Shown here: positions 1 to 12,191 of the stretch, one piece after another | How positions within the stretch are numbered: the stretch's first letter is position 1 | Layout: each line of letters opens with the position of its first letter | Assembly (NCBI RefSeq): GCF_001625215.2 | Contig: NC_030383.2 | Location: 46,806,380 to 46,870,379, forward strand | Reading direction: 5' to 3' | DNA: 64,000 bases | Source of the DNA: Daucus carota subsp. sativus | Taxonomy: Eukaryota; Streptophyta; Magnoliopsida; Apiales; Apiaceae | Notes under the pieces: model-generated | Database searches by the model: none | Seen by the model: the letters and a program-made list of their open reading frames with translations, nothing else | Told to the model about the DNA's origin: nothing | Made by a program: the position numbers and the translations under genes

Positions 1-2
1 TA

Positions 3-3000
3 ATGAGTTGCAGGTGGTTTAAAATATTTGGACGCCAGAAAAGCGAGGAGGACGATGCAAAAGACTCAACTCCAGTGGAGTGCTACGCTTGCACACAAGT
101 AGGCCTCCCGGTATTCCACTCCACAACTTGTGACCAAGTCCACCAGCCCCAATGGGAAGCCTCTGCCGGCTCTTCCTTAGTCCCCATCCGAGCCCGAGCC
201 CCCAACCGCACCACGAAAATTCCCCGAACCTCAGGCCCATTCGGACCCGTCCTTGACCCCAGGAGCAAACGGGTCCAGAGATGGAACCGCGCTTTTTTAC
301 TCGCACGTGGCATGGCCTTAGCCGTGGATCCTCTCTTCTTCTACTCGCTCTCGATTGGCCGAGGCGGCTCCCCGTGCTTGTACATGGATGGCGGGTTAGC
401 CGCGGTGGTGACCGTGATCAGGACTTGCGTGGATGCGGTGCATCTGTTCCATGTCTGGCTCCAGTTCCGCTTGGCCTACGTGTCCAGGGAGACTTTAGTG
501 GTTGGCTGCGGGAAACTCGTGTGGGATGCGCGTTCTATTGCTGCGCATTATTTGCGCTCACTCAAGGGCTTCTGGTTCGATGCTTTCGTTATACTTCCCG
601 TTCCACAGGTTAGTTAGCCACCATACTTGCATTTGTCGATTCCTATTATCAATTATTTCATCACCACAGGATGGACCACAAGTGGAATTGTTTTAACTCG
701 CAAGTACAATAAACTTGACTTCTGATACCATGTTGCACATCGACAATCAACTTATCGAAAATTTACTAATCTATTGTCGTAGAAAAGGTTGTTTCAGACT
801 TTCGAGTTAAAAAAAATTAATTTTTGTGTAACAGATTTATTTTTCTGTAAAATTAATTTTGAACAAGTGAAGTAGTAAAAGTTCCGACAGGGGACTAGGC
901 GATCCCATGCAATTCCTCGGGGAAAACCCAAAAAGAATACTCTTCAAATGTGTTTAAGTATTAGTGCAGGAGAAAACTAAATCAGGGTTCATAATTTATT
1001 CGTGTAGAATGCAAATTATCTTGTAATTATCATGCGTATGTAGAAGTGAACTGCATACTACTCCCTCCGTCCCAATGAATTATATACATTGGGATTGGAC
1101 ACGGAGACAAAAAAAGTGTAAGAAATGATTGGACACGGAGACCAAGAAAAAGTGTAAGAAATGGGTAAAGTTAGATGAAAAGTGGGTGAAGTGGTGGGAC
1201 CCATATATTTTTTTAATAATAGATTTGAGATAGTGGAAGAAAGTAGTGGGTGGAATAGTGTTTTTATTATTATAGAATGAAGATAGTGGGAGAATGTAGT
1301 ATGTGTAGTAGTGTTTTATATTATAAAAAGTTGCTATTTTGGGAATGTATAGATATAATGGGACATCCCGAAAAGGAAACTGTATATAATTGATTGGGAC
1401 GGAGGGAGTAGTATACTAGAGTACATATATAGGTTGCAAGTTGCAACAAGAATCAAGAATGTACCGGCATAAGCTCTGATATGCAGAGTGTCATCACGGG
1501 CGAAGATTTCCATGTGAAAACTATTGAACACAAAAAAGCCTGAATTGGAATAGTTTTTGTGGGCACTCAAGATTTAGAAGTATGTGAATCGGGACAAACA
1601 CATATCTTTAAGCGTAGGTACTTGTTCTATGTTGGGATTGCACCATCAGCAATTATTGGATCCCAACTACTATATCAAGTCTGAGCTATGCCTGTCTAGC
1701 CAATTTTCTGCAACAAAAACAGAGAAATAAAGAAACCACTCACTTGACCTATTAATATCCGAGATGAAAAGATAATATACGATCAAGTAGAATTGCATAA
1801 TTAGTTTGATCATGGGAGCTAATTTATATGATGTTGATAATATCACTTGCACTTGAATTGTATCAGGCTGTGTTCTGGTTAGTGGTTCCGAAATTGATAA
1901 GAGAAGAGAAGATAAAGCTGATCATGACAATTCTTCTGCTTATCTTTTTATTTCAATTCCTCCCCAAGGTCTACCATAGCATTTGCTTGATGAGAAAAAT
2001 GCAGGAGGTCACAGGCTATATATTTGGGACCATTTGGTGGGGTTTTGCCCTTAATCTCATCGCGTACTTTATTGCCTCTCATGTAAAGTTTTTTAATTCT
2101 AAATTCATAATATTTTGCTGTAAAGTATATATTATCAGGACCAGTGACTGCGACATCTGACATGTATTTTTTCGTTAATTACTTTTTTTTTCCTCCTGAA
2201 AGGTGGCTGGGGGATGCTGGTATGTTCTTGCTATACAGAGAGTCGCGTCTTGCCTTAGGCAACAATGTGAGAGGAAAGCTTCATGTGATCTCTCCTTGTC
2301 TTGCTCCGAGGAGGTGTGTTACCAGCTTTTTATGTCAGCTGCGGATACACTAGACAATCCCTGTGGTGGTAACTCAAGCAGTGTGCTCAGAAATCCAATA
2401 TGTTTAGATGTTAACGGACCATTCCATTATGGTATCTATAAGGGTGCTCTTCCGGTCATTTCCAGTAACTCTGTGGCCGTCAAGATTCTCTACCCCATCT
2501 TTTGGGGTTTAATGACCCTCAGGTAAACTATAAAATCAATTGATGCTAATCTAAGCATTTTTATGTTTCTCCGTAATTCTTGAAAAGTATGTTTACGTTT
2601 CTCATGTGTTGGTCACAGCACATTTGGCAATGACCTAGAACCAACAAGTAACTGGCTAGAAGTGGTATTTAGTATAACAAATGTGCTTAGTGGTTTAATG
2701 CTCTTCACTCTGTTGATTGGAAATATTCAGGTAACTTTATTGTCTATAATATCAATAATTTAGCATTAAGGACTCGGGTTGTAACAAAATGAGTGTACAT
2801 TTTAAGGTATTCCTGCACGCGGTTATGGCAAAGAAGAGGAAAATGCAGATACGAATCAGAGACATGGAATGGTGGATGAAGAGGAGACAGTTACCATCTC
2901 AGTTGAGAAACAGAGTCAGGCACTACGAACGCCAGAAATGGTCAGCCATGGGAGGTCATGATGAAATGGAGGTGGTTAAAGACTTGCCTGAAGGACTCAG

Positions 3001-3787
3001 ACGTGATATCAAACGATTCCTTTGCTTAGATCTCATTAGAAAGGTAACAAACTTGATTCTACTATCTTTCAAGACTATAAGTCTACATCTTACTAAATAA
3101 TCCTTATGCTCATTGTTTTTTCTTTAATTGATTTGAAGGTACCACTTTTTCAAAGTCTAGATGATCTGATCCTCGACAACATATGTGACCGTGTTAAGCC
3201 CCTTGTTTTCTCCAAAAACGAAAAGGTAAAATGGATCACGGACACAATTATTTTTCCATCATCACTGTAATCACTCGTTAAGTGTTCTAATTGTGCTGCA
3301 GATCATTCGGGAAGGGGACCCTGTACCTAGACTTGTGTTCATTGTCAAGGGACGCGTGAAAAGTACCCAAAACTTAAGCAGAGGCATAGTAGCCACGAGC
3401 ATTCTAGAGCCCGGAGGCTTCCTGGGAGATGAACTTCTGTCGTGGTGCCTTAGACGCCCTTTCATTGACAGACTGCCTAGTTCATCAGCTACATTCACTT
3501 GCCTCGAACCAACAGAAGTATTCGAACTTGGAGCCAACAATCTGCGATACATCACTGATCATTTCCGTTACAAATTCAATAATGAGAGACTAAAGAGAAC
3601 AGCAAGGTTTTATTCATCCAACTGGAGAACATGGGCTGCTGTTAATATCCAACTGTCTTGGAGGCGTTACATTGCCAGGACTAGGCCTACGGTGATCAAT
3701 CCTGTTACTGAAAATGGCGGCGATAGGAAACTACTCAAGTATGCTGCAGTTTTCATGTCCCTCCGGCCACATGATCACCTGGAATAA
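3..3787 (+). CDS. CNGC2: Cyclic nucleotide-gated ion channel 2 (CNGC2/DND1 type), 5' end probably outside the window
   Basis: Plasma-membrane cation channel of plant CNGC group IVb; the Arabidopsis member DND1 affects calcium signalling and immunity. Seven exons read as one frame: 14(or 3)-608, 1867-2082, 2203-2522, 2619-2730, 2807-3043, 3139-3225, 3302-3787, all with GT-AG introns, giving about 687 residues. Visible parts: the CNGC2 N-terminal cysteine signature (VECYACTQVG, then FHSTTCDQVHQP), S1-S6 helices, pore segment ending STFGNDLEPT, C-linker (DMEWWMKRRQLPS), cyclic-nucleotide-binding domain with phosphate cassette GGFLGDELLSWCLRRPF, IQ-like motif NIQLSWRRY and the family C-terminus RPHDHLE. 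The ATG at 3 gives MSCRW, but AG at 12-13 matches a splice acceptor at the same codon phase as in the paralogue downstream, so the true start is probably left of the window. Intron 1 carries a Stowaway MITE. Confidence 0.93.
1061..1408. mobile_element. Stowaway-like MITE in CNGC2 intron 1
   Basis: Terminal inverted repeats CTCCCTCCGTCCCAAT (from 1061) and ATTGGGACGGAGGGAG (ending 1408), flanked by TA on both sides (1059-1060 and 1409-1410). These are the Stowaway/Tc1-mariner hallmarks. It is about 348 bp with no coding capacity. Confidence 0.9.
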
Positions 3788-5404
3788 GTAGAAAATAAAG
3801 TTACAAATATGGAGGACAGTAGTTAATTTCTTATCAGCTGAATTGTTACTGAATATTCTGATCTTGGTTCTGTCAGGTTCATGCAAGAATAAAGTAGCAC
3901 ATGCTTTTATTGTATGTTACTATGTTATGTTATGCAAGATCTGTGGCAAGCAAGATGCAGGACTCAAGTATATGATGTCAAGACTCAAGATCAAGATTCT
4001 TACTCTTAAATAATTAATTTATTGAACTGGACAAAGCCCAGCTTAGATATCTATGCGAAGCAGACATTATGTAAGAGCATCTACATAATTATCTATGTTA
4101 ATTAGTCTTGAAGTTTATACAACTTGTAGTATGTTGTTAAGCACTTAAATTATGATGATATTTTCTTAATAAAGATATAAAAACTGTTAATATATGTTTC
4201 TTCATTCAAGTGCTATACTAAGCAAATCAGAAAAGATATGGAAAGTGTCTCCGTGCCTCTTCCTAGATGCTCTAGACAAGATGGTTTGTCTATGAGGAGG
4301 AAAAAAAGAAATAGAAAAGGTAGAGGAGAAGGAGATGGTGTCTTTGCTCGGATGAGGTGAAATAGGACCCATTCACATTTATTATTTTGATACACTCTCT
4401 CTCATTCCTTCTCTCTTTACGTAAACTTAATAAATGCATATTTTCTTATCTTTATTATCTTGTTTTTTTTAATTAAAATTTATCATGTATTACGTATTAA
4501 GAAGTAATTACACACACAAACACACCTATTCTACCATATAAAATTTATTAATATAGAGCTCATGAGGTTACAACAGATTTATACGATTGTAATTATCATA
4601 CAAAATAAGTGACGTATAATTTTTTAAATTGAAACTGAATGTACAAATTCTCATCAAATATAATGACTCATTTCCTTTATTTTAATGAGTAGGGTTAGAT
4701 GCACATAATTGTGTACATAAAATTTGTACATAATGATGTGACAAGTGATGTGGTGGATTTGAATTGGGGTGATTGATGTAAATGCGTAAGGTCATTCCAA
4801 TTAAAATCCACCACATATCATTTTGTACATGTTTTTGTACACAATTATGTGCACCAAGCATTTTCCTACTTTAATATTGGCACACACGACTCCGTGACAA
4901 TATTTGTTATCAAGGTATTTATATATTCATTAAGGGTTCGTCTAGTGTGTGTTATGGCCACATGTTAAGCACTGACATTTTTAAAATTGGAGGATTTTAA
5001 TTGATGTGGTTGTTGTAACTGCAGGGGGTCCACCATTATAAAAAAAATTAAGTCAATAGAAACCATCCAAATGCATAAATTTTGGGACTTAGTGCGTAAC
5101 CGATTCACTGATCATGGTCAGATGAATGCATATACATTCATCGTGGTTTCAATTTTTTTCAATAAGCCTCTCTCATTTTTTTACGTTAGTTTTTGACACG
5201 TTTTTTCACACTCATTTAAGGTATAGTTTCATAGTATATTTTTTAACTTTTTTTTCCCTCTAAATATAAATTTAATGTTTATACTTTCATTAAAAAAAGA
5301 AATTTAAAAAAAGATTATATGAGAGCCTAAAAATACGTGCAAACAGTGAACGTAAACAAGCACAGGACGAGGATAGTCTAGTCTCATCATACCGGGTCCA
5401 CCTA
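3788..5404. other. Intergenic spacer between the two CNGC genes
   Basis: AT-rich, no gene seen. The first part is CNGC2 3' UTR and terminator sequence, with AATAAA-like words near 3888-3895 and 4167-4173. A palindromic MITE lies at 4699-4853 and is listed separately. Short ORFs here have no recognisable content. Confidence 0.6.
4699..4853. mobile_element. Small fold-back MITE
   Basis: The left arm starts GCACATAATTGTGTAC and ends GTGGTGGATTT near 4760. The right arm starts AAATCCACCACAT near 4804 and ends GTACACAATTATGTGC. The arms are imperfect reverse complements of about 50-60 bp around a short spacer, with no ORF. Confidence 0.7.
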
Positions 5405-5427
5405 CATAATATATATATTCATATATA
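5405..5427 (+). promoter_or_regulatory. Probable TATA region of the CNGC2-like gene
   Basis: A TATATATA-rich stretch about 80-95 bp upstream of the ATG at 5503, followed by a pyrimidine-rich tract (CCTCTCCC, later CTTCCTCTCTCTTTC) typical of plant 5' leaders. Confidence 0.45.
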
Positions 5428-5502
5428 ATTCCTCTCCCATCATTCCTTCACTTCAAAATTTTCATCTAAAACTTCTTCCTCTCTCTTTCATTGCTAAACA
5501 AT

Positions 5503-8500
5503 ATGCAGAGGTTAGTACCAACTCGACCTCAATCAAATTTATTCAACTTAAATCTTAATAATTTCTCAGATTTTCAATATATTTTCGTTTCATCTTTATC
5601 TTTTAGTGATTTTTAATATAATTTCACCCACTTTTTATGTTCAGGTGCATTCCGGTGCCAAGACTAACAGGTTCGAAAAATAAAAAAATCCAGGACATTG
5701 GTATGGTGGAAGCCCCTGAATGTAATCAGATTGGTACCCCTGATTTTCATCCCACCCATTCCAACCCAAGTCACCACTCCACATGGAAATCTCTATCCAG
5801 TTCACCTCTTATCCCAACTGACCATCCAAACGAAAACTTAAGCAATCGAAATAAAAGAACTGAGCGGCGTGTCTTCAACCCACGAAGACCAAACATCAAA
5901 CGATTGAACCAGTGCCTCGTGTTGTCACGTGTAATCTCCCTGGCTATTGATCCTCTCTTCCTCATCGCTCTCTCCATCACTGGTGGTGCTAAGCCATGTA
6001 TTTATCTCGACGGGACCATGTTAGTGTTTGCTACCGTGCTGCGCACATGCTTAGATTTAATCCACCTACTGCATATCTGGTTGAAGTTTCGAACGGCTTA
6101 TTTGTCAAAGGAGTCTTTAGTTATCGGAAGCGGCATGCTTGTGTGGGATACACGGTCCATCATTAGACACTATGTCCGGTCGCTCAAAGGCTTCTGGTTC
6201 GACCTGTTTGTTGTAATTCCGGCCCCGCAGGTGAGTTATCACTTTCTATTGACACCATATGAGTAGTTTGGTCATTTTGAAATTCTTGTTTGCATGCAAA
6301 TACACCCAAATATTGCTGGTGGATACTTAGTTCATATTGCATTTATTGCATAACAAACTGACACCTTTGCATTCTATCTCTTTGGTCTTTTTTTATATTT
6401 TTATTTTTAAGGGAATTATTCTTTTCTCGGGTCATAAGAATATAATATTTTTTTTTTGAAAATAAGAATATAATATTTTTAAGTACACATGTTTACCTTT
6501 TATTTTATCTTAGACAAATAGTTTATAAATAGTTTTCAAGTATTTTTTATTTGATCGAAATTTAATTTTTTTTGAACATATCACGTTATGATATAATAAC
6601 ACACGATAGATTTCTATTTTGAAAACGCATTTTTATAGTTTGTGGGAAAACAATATTTTTGTGAAGAGAATGGAAAAATTATAAAATCATAGTATATATA
6701 TATATTTTAAAGTCGAAGGAGCTAGAATATAAAGTATGACAAGGCAAGGCAAGGCGGGGCGGGGCGGGTGCATCATCAATTAATTGAGAAATGACAAACT
6801 TTGCAATTAATGATTTGTTTTTCATGCAACTTCTTTTGGTTCTAATCTTAATTTGGTTATACATAATACATCTTGAGATATATGTTATGTTATGATGTAT
6901 CACATGACATAACATATATCTCATGATGTATTAAGTGTAGTCCAATTAAAATTAGAACCAAGAGAAGTTGTATGCAAATTAAATCATTAATTACAAAGTT
7001 TGTCATTTCTCTATTTAGTTGATGATGCAGAATATAATATATCATGAGATATATGTTAAGTTATGATGTATAACATTTCGGATATTTGTTTGATTTAATA
7101 TTTAGTGCAAAATTTGATATAACAAAAGAGATTTATAATGTATAATGCAGATCTTATATTGGTTATTATTACCAAAATTACTGAGAGAAGAAAAGCCAGA
7201 AGATGTAATGATATTGGCTCAATTCATCTTCTTATTTCAATTCCTCCCAAAACTTTATCACTGCTTCCACCTAATGCATGGAGTGAGTAAGGTGGCTGGC
7301 TATCTTTTCGGCACCGCTTGGTGGGGTTTTATCCTAAATCTCATCGTTTACTTCCTTGCTTCACATGTACGTATTCACTCCATTCATACTTTGTTCCATC
7401 TTTGTAATAATAGTGAAAGATACAGTATATACTCTTTTCTCGATATTAAGATCTGGATATTTCAAATTTTGAACCCAACTTTTCTACCTGATTTTTTCAT
7501 AAAATAATTATATGATGTATTATGATTAACTAGGTGTCTGGGGGATTTTGGTATATATTATCTATACAACGTGTAGCAGAGTGCCTAAGACAACAGTGCT
7601 ATAAGAGCAACCAATGCGATGCACTTGCTTTAACATGTCCAAGAAAGATTTGTTATAGCAGTTTTACTCATTCTTGCATGGACAACTCCAACATGGAGGC
7701 AGATTTCTCAACTTGCATGGACCAAAATGGAGATTTTCCCTATGGTCTTTATGCCTTTGTTTTGCCTCTCATTATTAAGAACTCGAACATTGTCAAAATT
7801 CTGTATGCTAGTCTATGGGGTCTCGAGGCTTTCAGGTATTGAATAAATACATACACAATGCCTTACACACTCGCTCGCGCGCGCGCACACACACATATAT
7901 ATTCATTATCGGTATTTACCAATAACATTTGTCATTAACTTCTGTACGAGTTATATTTATAGCACTATGGGCAATAATTTGACCCCCTGGACCCAGCCGT
8001 ATGAAGTTATTTTTACCATAACCATGGTGTTAGCAGGCTTAGCACTCTTCACTTTGCTAATTGGTAATATCCAGGTAAAAAAAAATTCAAAGATTGGTAA
8101 ATGATTCACTTTTATTAGTTCATTTTATTGAAAATGTTAGAAAAAAGATACTGACTAGAAGATAATATTTAGGTATTTCTTCATTCCGTAACGTCTAGAA
8201 GGAGAAAAATGCAGATAAAATATAGAGACATGGAATGGTGGATGAGACGGAGAAGAATACCATATCACTTGAGGCGAAGAGTTTTGGATTTTGAACACCA
8301 GAGATGGGAAATTATGAGAGGCCAAAATGAGATGGAATTTACCAAAGATTTTCCTGATGGACTAAGAAGAGATATTAAGCGTTTTCTCTGCTTGGACTTG
8401 GTGCGAAAGGTAAGTCCTAATCTGCTTGCTAATTTCAGAAATTTCCTGTTGCAATAAATTCAATAGATTAACTAAAAAATATACTAGATACTAAATGCTA

Positions 8501-9816
8501 TAAAAAATCGATAATCCAATAAACACAATGATGATATGAAATTAGAAATTACAAAGTAGTTACATCATTTGCTCAATTAGTATAAATTATCATTATTTGT
8601 GAAATTGACGTGAGGACATTGTGTAAGGTTATGTTGCCATGAATGATATTTAAATCCTAAAAGAATCCTAATGTGAAGTTTAGAGGTACATGTAAATATT
8701 ATAAGTAGAAGCGGGTTACTCATGATGTGTAGTTTTATCGCAAATATTGTTGTTCGATAAGTGTATTTTTTTTTTCTTTACATGATTGTGATCGCGCAAT
8801 GCGTATCTTTTGGGCCACTAATATAAATATTTTATGTTTATTTGTAAGCGTATAGTTTTATTTTACCATAAAAAGAATAACTTGACAAAATAGTTTTTTA
8901 AGATAAAATTATATTTTGTGCCGGCTCTCAATAAATATGGCATCTTCTACTTAGCTCTACTTGCGATGACTAGAGTGTGCTTGTTCATGTTAATAATTAT
9001 ATACTTGTGACATTGTTTGTATCTAATTAAGTATTGATTCAAAAGAGATTCTGTTCAGTTTGATATTGATATAATGCTCTATTATGATGTTTCAAGTCCC
9101 ATTGTTTGATGATTTAATGCTCTGTTATGATGTTTCAGGTACCATTATTTGACCACTTGGATGACCTTATTCTCGATCATATATGTGATCGGGTTAAACC
9201 TATGATTTATTCAAAGGATGAAAAGGTACTTTTAATAAAATTTCTAACTAATTATGTTTAACTCACACTTGACGATATCTTAATTTATATACATCATACA
9301 CAGATTTTTAAAGAAGGTGAACCAGTAGAACGTATGATGTTCATTGTAAGTGGTTGCGTTCGGAGAATCCAAAACATCACACAAGACATGGTAACAACTA
9401 GTTTGATTGAACCTGGTGGCTTTTTTGGAGATGAACTCATATCATGGTGCCTTCGTCGTCCATTTATAGAGCGTTTTCCAGCTTCATCAGCGACTTTTAC
9501 TTGTGTGGAGGCAGTTGAGGCATATGGCCTAAATGCTGATCATCTTAAATATATAACAAAACATTTCCGTTACACATTTTTAAGGGACGAACTTAAGTAC
9601 AAAACAAGGTATTACTCTTCTAATTGGAGGTCATGGGCTGCTGTCAACATACAATTTGCATGGAGGCGTCATTTGAGGAGGGTTAGAGATGATCATGATA
9701 TTCGCGGGACAGGTAGTGGCAGTGGTAGTGATGGTGCCACAAGTAGCAGTGACCAGAGACTTCGACACTATGCAGCGATGTTCATGTCGCTGAGGCCTCA
9801 TGACTATCTTGAGTAG
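5503..9816 (+). CDS. CNGC2-like cyclic nucleotide-gated channel, tandem paralogue
   Basis: Complete second CNGC of the same clade, in tandem with CNGC2. Eight exons read as one frame of about 686 residues: 5503-5510, 5645-6230, 7151-7366, 7534-7835, 7963-8074, 8173-8409, 9139-9225, 9304-9816. The 8-nt first exon (ATGCAGAG, donor GTTAGT) is inferred because it joins in frame at the split Arg codon; starting instead at ATG 5637 gives MFRC. Exon lengths 216, 112, 237 and 87 equal those of CNGC2, so the pair arose by duplication. CNBD cassette (GGFFGDELISWCLRRPF), IQ-like motif (NIQFAWRRH) and the C-terminal RPHDYLE are kept. It has lost most N-terminal cysteines of the CNGC2 signature (now PECNQIGTPDFHPTHS), has a pore exon 18 nt shorter and a pore triplet GNN (STMGNNLTPW). 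No stops or frameshifts: likely functional, with altered permeation or regulation. Confidence 0.9.
6741..6771 (+). repeat. G-rich tract with quadruplex potential
   Basis: AAGGCAAGGCAAGGC runs into GGGGCGGGGCGGG: GG/GGGG runs separated by C or CAA in otherwise very AT-rich intron DNA. It lies at the left edge of the fold-back element. Confidence 0.6.
6770..7027. mobile_element. Long fold-back (hairpin) element in an intron of the CNGC2-like gene
   Basis: The left arm (TGCATCATCAA at about 6769, to GTTATGATGTAT near 6899) and the right arm (from about 6901 to TTGATGATGCA near 7027) are near-perfect reverse complements of roughly 120-125 bp with almost no loop. A further copy of the central GAGATATATGTTA unit follows at about 7044-7073. 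No ORF. Likely a MITE; as intron RNA it would form a long hairpin. Confidence 0.85.
7871..7903. repeat. Compound CG/CA/TA microsatellite
   Basis: Alternating purine-pyrimidine run: (CG)n, then (CA)n, then (TA)n, just after the donor of the pore exon of the CNGC2-like gene. Confidence 0.8.
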
Positions 9817-12190
9817 TCAATATGCAGTAATCATATTGTTTGTCAATACTTAAAATTTCAGTTTTCATGTTTATGGATTTTTAACTTTATAATGAATAAA
9901 ATAATATGACATGTATGATGTACCCAAACTTACTTTTATCTGAACAACTATGTTTTTAATATTAATGTATCTGAACATTTATATACCAATAGAAACATGG
10001 ATTACGTGATTAATTATGATCATATACTTATTAATTATCTCCTCAGTTAAACCAACATTTTATTAAGTTTATGCTATTTTACATAATAATTAAACTAAGT
10101 TAATTTTGTAAACCTTATATTCATTTATTTTATTAGTAAATGACACTGAAGTTGAAGTATTTATGAACAAATTTATTTCAAAATATGAACTTTTGAAAAA
10201 ATTAATTATAAAATTGCTAATATTACTGATGTCAGTAACAATATATGTATCTTTTTTATAATCCACATGAAGGGGGTGTTCAATTCTATGATTAACAATA
10301 CTAACATTACTTATGTTCTATTCTATAAGCCAACTGATATCTACTTGTATATTTATGATTCATTTTCTTAATCCAAAACAAATTCTACCTTTCACATGTT
10401 TTTGATTTTTTTAAATCCTTAATAAATATTTCCTACATGTTTTAATTGTAGAAGCATATAAATCACACCGTCACAAATTATTTTTATCCAATATATTTTC
10501 TTAAAGAACATACTAAATAAAAATTATATTATGCACAATATTAAAATTAATAAGCTAAATTTATGTGAGGAACGAACACAAAAACCTTTTTTTAATCCAA
10601 AACAAATTTTACCTTCTGCTTGCATGTTTGTGATGGGTGAGGTTCAAATTAGAACCAATATTATAATTAGAACTTAGGACCAAACACATCCATTAGATGA
10701 ATATGAATTTAATGGTCATGATCTAAGCTATACAAATATAAATTAAAACTACATGCTATTAAGATACCTTACCTTATATATAGATCATTATTACAAATCA
10801 TAATAATCATTAACTATATACTTACTTACAATAATAATTAATTAATATATATGCATGCAAATCAATCTACAACAACATGTGATTCTCAATCAATTTTAAT
10901 AATATAATATTACAAAACATGAGTTTTTGTTGCGGTACATATAACATTACAAAACACGAGATTCTGCTCCAGTACATATTGAGCTCATATAATATTACAA
11001 AACACGAGATTCTGCTACAATACATTTCTTGCTCATATAATATTATAAAACGCGAGAATTCTGCTGCAGTACATATCTAACTCATATAATATTACAAAAC
11101 AAGAGATTCTGCAGCAATGCATAAAATAATAATAAATAAAATCAAAACATACACACTCCCACTCTTCGTATGTTGGAATTCTGTTGCAGTATATGTAGAT
11201 AATAGTGTTATAAAATCATAATTGTTGTATTCGATTTATTCATATATTACGATTCCGCAGCAATATATAAATTAATATTTATATATGTATATATCATTTT
11301 ATCACACGAGATATTTATACTATACTATACTATAATAAGTCAACATAGGGAATAATTTGTAGTCCAACTCTTTAGTTATAATTTTTGGTTTGGTACTCTC
11401 CATCTACAACTACAAGTTTATCACACGTAGAGGTCTATTACTCTTACATTGTTAAACTGTTTCAAATACTAAAAACACTAATGATAATGTATTATCATAT
11501 AATATTTCATAAAAAATTTTATAATGATGTTAAAAATCATTTGTAAAAATCATTTTGTAAAACTTTGTTAATATCAAAATATGAATATGTTAGAGGAATA
11601 AACGAAGAGCATACGATTTCATGAAAAATATTTCGAAAGATATTTAAAAGAATAACAAAGAGCTGATCATGATAAATGATATATTGCGAACAATATAACA
11701 ATACTACTAAACAAACACGAAGATAAATGTCAGAAAGACCGTGATCAAAAGGACCAGAGGTTATTACTTTACAAATAGTTCTGCCTTAAAAATAATATAA
11801 TTTTATTTTTTATTTTTATTTAATTTAAAATTATGATTTATTTTTATTATTAATAAATAATCTTTTTTATAATTTTAAATATATTAAGAATAAATTTTAT
11901 AAAACAATTGAAAAGTTCTCAGTCCGTTGCACCATTTATACAATCAGAGTGCTTGTATTGTTTGTCTGTTGGGTAGCACCCAGGTTTCAATTGCAGCCAT
12001 CAACGGCGTATACGTTGATCACAATTACTTACAGGTACCGGCTATTAATTGTTCGTATTTGTATATGTTGCATCTATTAGAGTCGTCATTCTCGTTGTAT
12101 TGTATTGTGCTTGCTGAGAATTGTTCGATTGAGTTTGTAAAAAGAGATAATTAATTGTAGAGGCATATATTGTGACTAGTTGATTTACAT
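9817..12190. other. AT-rich intergenic spacer
   Basis: No gene seen. It contains the 3' flank of the CNGC2-like gene, a repeated AATCCAAAACAAATT word (about 10371 and 10592) and the 48-bp minisatellite listed separately. At 11927-12150 there is a somewhat less AT-rich stretch with a donor-like CAG/GTACCG near 12035, possibly an old 5' leader exon of the following pseudogene. Confidence 0.6.
10902..11130. repeat. Minisatellite, about five 48-bp units
   Basis: Units start ATAATATTACAAAACA and continue GAGATTCTGCTnCAGTACAT. Copies begin near 10902, 10941, 10989, 11037 and 11086. Degenerate words of the same kind (ATTCTGTTGCAGTATAT, GATTCCGCAGCAATATA) recur at about 11180 and 11251. Confidence 0.85.
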
Positions 12191-12191
12191 A

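Noticed and set aside
19-313. Minus-strand ORFs over CNGC2 exon 1
   Set aside because: Antisense shadows of the channel coding exon; composition is explained by the plus-strand codons and there is no family content.
11434-11920. Candidate CRISPR or bacterial insertion features
   Set aside because: The window is plant nuclear DNA; the repeats seen are minisatellites and MITEs without CRISPR spacing.
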